NCBI RefSeq assembly: GCF_014843845.1
Contig: NZ_JHQS01000015.1
Location: 186,001-250,000 of the forward strand
Direction of reading: 5' to 3'
Length of the DNA stretch: 64,000 bases
Source: Mesorhizobium amorphae
GTDB taxonomy: Bacteria > Pseudomonadota > Alphaproteobacteria > Rhizobiales > Rhizobiaceae
Both the position numbers and the translations under genes were made by a program. The notes below the pieces were generated by a model. That model had not been told where the DNA came from, searched no databases, and was given only the letters and a program-made list of their open reading frames with translations. Shown here one piece after another: positions 63,154 through 64,000 of this stretch. Each line of letters starts with the position of its first letter. Within the stretch, counting starts at the first letter, position 1.

Positions 63154-63780
63154 TTGGGCAAGCCCATCGTCTACGGGGCGGACTTCAGCGTCTATGTGCG
63201 CATCGTCCGCCTCGCACTCGAGGAAAAGGGCATCGACTACGAACTCGTGCCGGTCGATGTCTTCGCGTCGGAAGGCATTCCGGCCTGGTATCTCGAGCAC
63301 CATCCGTTCGGCCGCATCCCGGCCTTCGAGCATGATGGGTTTCGCCTGTTCGAGGCGAGCGCCATTGCCAGCTATGTCGACGAGGCGTTCGACGGCCCGG
63401 CACTGCAGCCGACGGATGCCCGCGCCCGCGCAACCATGAACCAGATCATCGGCATGCTCGATGCTTATGCCTATCGGGCGATGGTCTGGGACGTTGCCGT
63501 CGAGCGGCTGGAGAATACGCCGCCGGACGAGGCGCTGATCGCCAGCGGGCTTCGCCAGGCCGACACGGTGCTGTCGGTGCTGACGGCTCTTAAGAGTGAG
63601 GGGCCGTGGCTGCTGGGGTCGCAACTGACCCTTGCCGACCTGCATGCGGCGCCGGTCATCGGCTATTTCCTCAAGGTTGCCGAAGGGCGAGAACTTCTGG
63701 CAACGTTTCCGGAGATCAGGGATTGGTGGGCCCGCATCGCCGGGCGCGCGAGCTTCGCCAGGACCGAAAAGGCCGATTGA
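63154..63780 (+). CDS. Glutathione S-transferase family protein
   Basis: 208 residues. The thioredoxin-fold N-terminal domain has KPIVYGADFSVYVRIVRLALEE (the Ser in place of the usual catalytic residue region), NPFGRIPAFE-like HPFGRIPAFEHDG and FEASAIASYVDEAF. The all-helical C-terminal domain starts near residue 87 and contains LGSQLTLADLHAAPVIGYF. The start is a TTG at 63154, set by the family N-terminus; there is no ATG option. It is 12 bases downstream of icd and may share its transcript. Confidence 0.87.
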   Translation: MGKPIVYGADFSVYVRIVRLALEEKGIDYELVPVDVFASEGIPAWYLEHHPFGRIPAFEHDGFRLFEASAIASYVDEAFDGPALQPTDARARATMNQIIGMLDAYAYRAMVWDVAVERLENTPPDEALIASGLRQADTVLSVLTALKSEGPWLLGSQLTLADLHAAPVIGYFLKVAEGRELLATFPEIRDWWARIAGRASFARTEKAD

Positions 63781-63814
63781 GCCGCCGCAGACCGAGCCCA
63801 GCAGAAGGCGACAG

Positions 63815-64000
63815 CTAAAACCCTATCTCGGGCCGGGTGACCATCAGCCAGAGTATGGCGAGCACTGCGGCGAAAGCCGGGAAGCAGCAAGCGAACCAGA
63901 TGCGAAAAAGGCGCTTCTCTTCGGCGGGCAGCGGTCTGTTCTCGATCGCTGCCTGTCGCGCCAGATTTCTTATCCGGATCTGGATCCAGACAACGGGCAG
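63815..64000 (-). CDS. DUF2269-like membrane protein, 3' end only
   Basis: The last 61 codons of a minus-strand gene whose start lies beyond the window edge. The reading frame gives ENRPLPAEEKRLFRIWFACCF, then PAFAAVLAILWLMVTRP and a stop at 63815. This is the final loop and last membrane helix pattern of the DUF2269 (predicted integral membrane) family: a charged loop with R-L-F-R-I-W-F before a hydrophobic C-terminal helix. It converges on the GST gene. Completeness and start cannot be judged. Confidence 0.65.
   Translation of the reverse strand: MPVVWIQIRIRNLARQAAIENRPLPAEEKRLFRIWFACCFPAFAAVLAILWLMVTRPEIGF

Noticed and set aside
61417-63645. 742-codon antisense frame across icd and its flanks
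   Set aside because: It is a shadow of icd, the GST gene and the trmJ 5' region. It has no domain content.

Overview
The window looks like a chromosomal segment of a high-GC alphaproteobacterium of the Rhizobiales, most like Mesorhizobium. The supporting evidence is gene content: a B12-dependent ribonucleotide reductase, an F1-ATPase zeta inhibitor, several DUF1127 mini-proteins, a MocR regulator, purSQL, and purL followed by bolA with grxD nearby. Rhizobial-style intergenic palindromes point the same way. This is inference from families; no database search was made. No tRNA, rRNA, CRISPR array, complete insertion sequence or prophage was found.

Layout. 1-5 kb: nrdJ, then an AT-richer XRE repressor/ImmA peptidase pair that looks acquired. 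5-13 kb: a methyltransferase, a DUF1127 peptide, a LysR regulator, then envelope genes (DUF2314, GH25 lipoprotein, transglutaminase-like peptidase, uppP) and an acetyltransferase-like gene. 12-16 kb: GFA protein, 2OG-Fe(II) oxygenase, exported hydrolase, AHSA1 protein and a free-standing ParB-domain protein. 15.8-21.6 kb: a possible catabolic block of dimethylformamidase-like protein, class III aminotransferase and BKACE enzyme, then a palindromic repeat, then a GNAT acetyltransferase overlapping an acetylpolyamine amidohydrolase-like gene. 21.6-28 kb: cysteine-desulfurase-like and aldo/keto reductase genes, small unknowns, and a hydrolase whose N-terminus is encoded by a mobile repeat. 28-33 kb: a molybdenum-hydroxylase maturation cluster (MobA-like fusion, two half-XdhC proteins, CoxE-like VWA protein, CoxD-like MoxR ATPase) without the hydroxylase subunits.

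33-47 kb: flavin reductase, solute-binding protein, P1 peptidase, small unknowns, purB, a Tat-type VOC protein, an aldolase, the zeta inhibitor, purC-purS-purQ, and a MocR regulator divergent from a DUF1127 gene. 47-54 kb: purL, a membrane protein and bolA, then three minus-strand genes (ZIP transporter, multicopper oxidase, phosphodiester glycosidase) lying between bolA and grxD. 54-64 kb: an MFS exporter, inositol monophosphatase, ttcA, rpsD, small stress-type and secreted peptides, murI, DUF805, trmJ, icd, a GST, and the 3' end of a DUF2269 gene cut by the window edge.

The strongest leads are the ZIP/multicopper-oxidase pair, the DMFase-like/aminotransferase/BKACE operon with the adjoining acetyl-transfer/acetyl-removal pair, the orphan Cox-type maturation cluster, the XRE/ImmA pair, and the palindromic repeats, one of which has entered a coding region.
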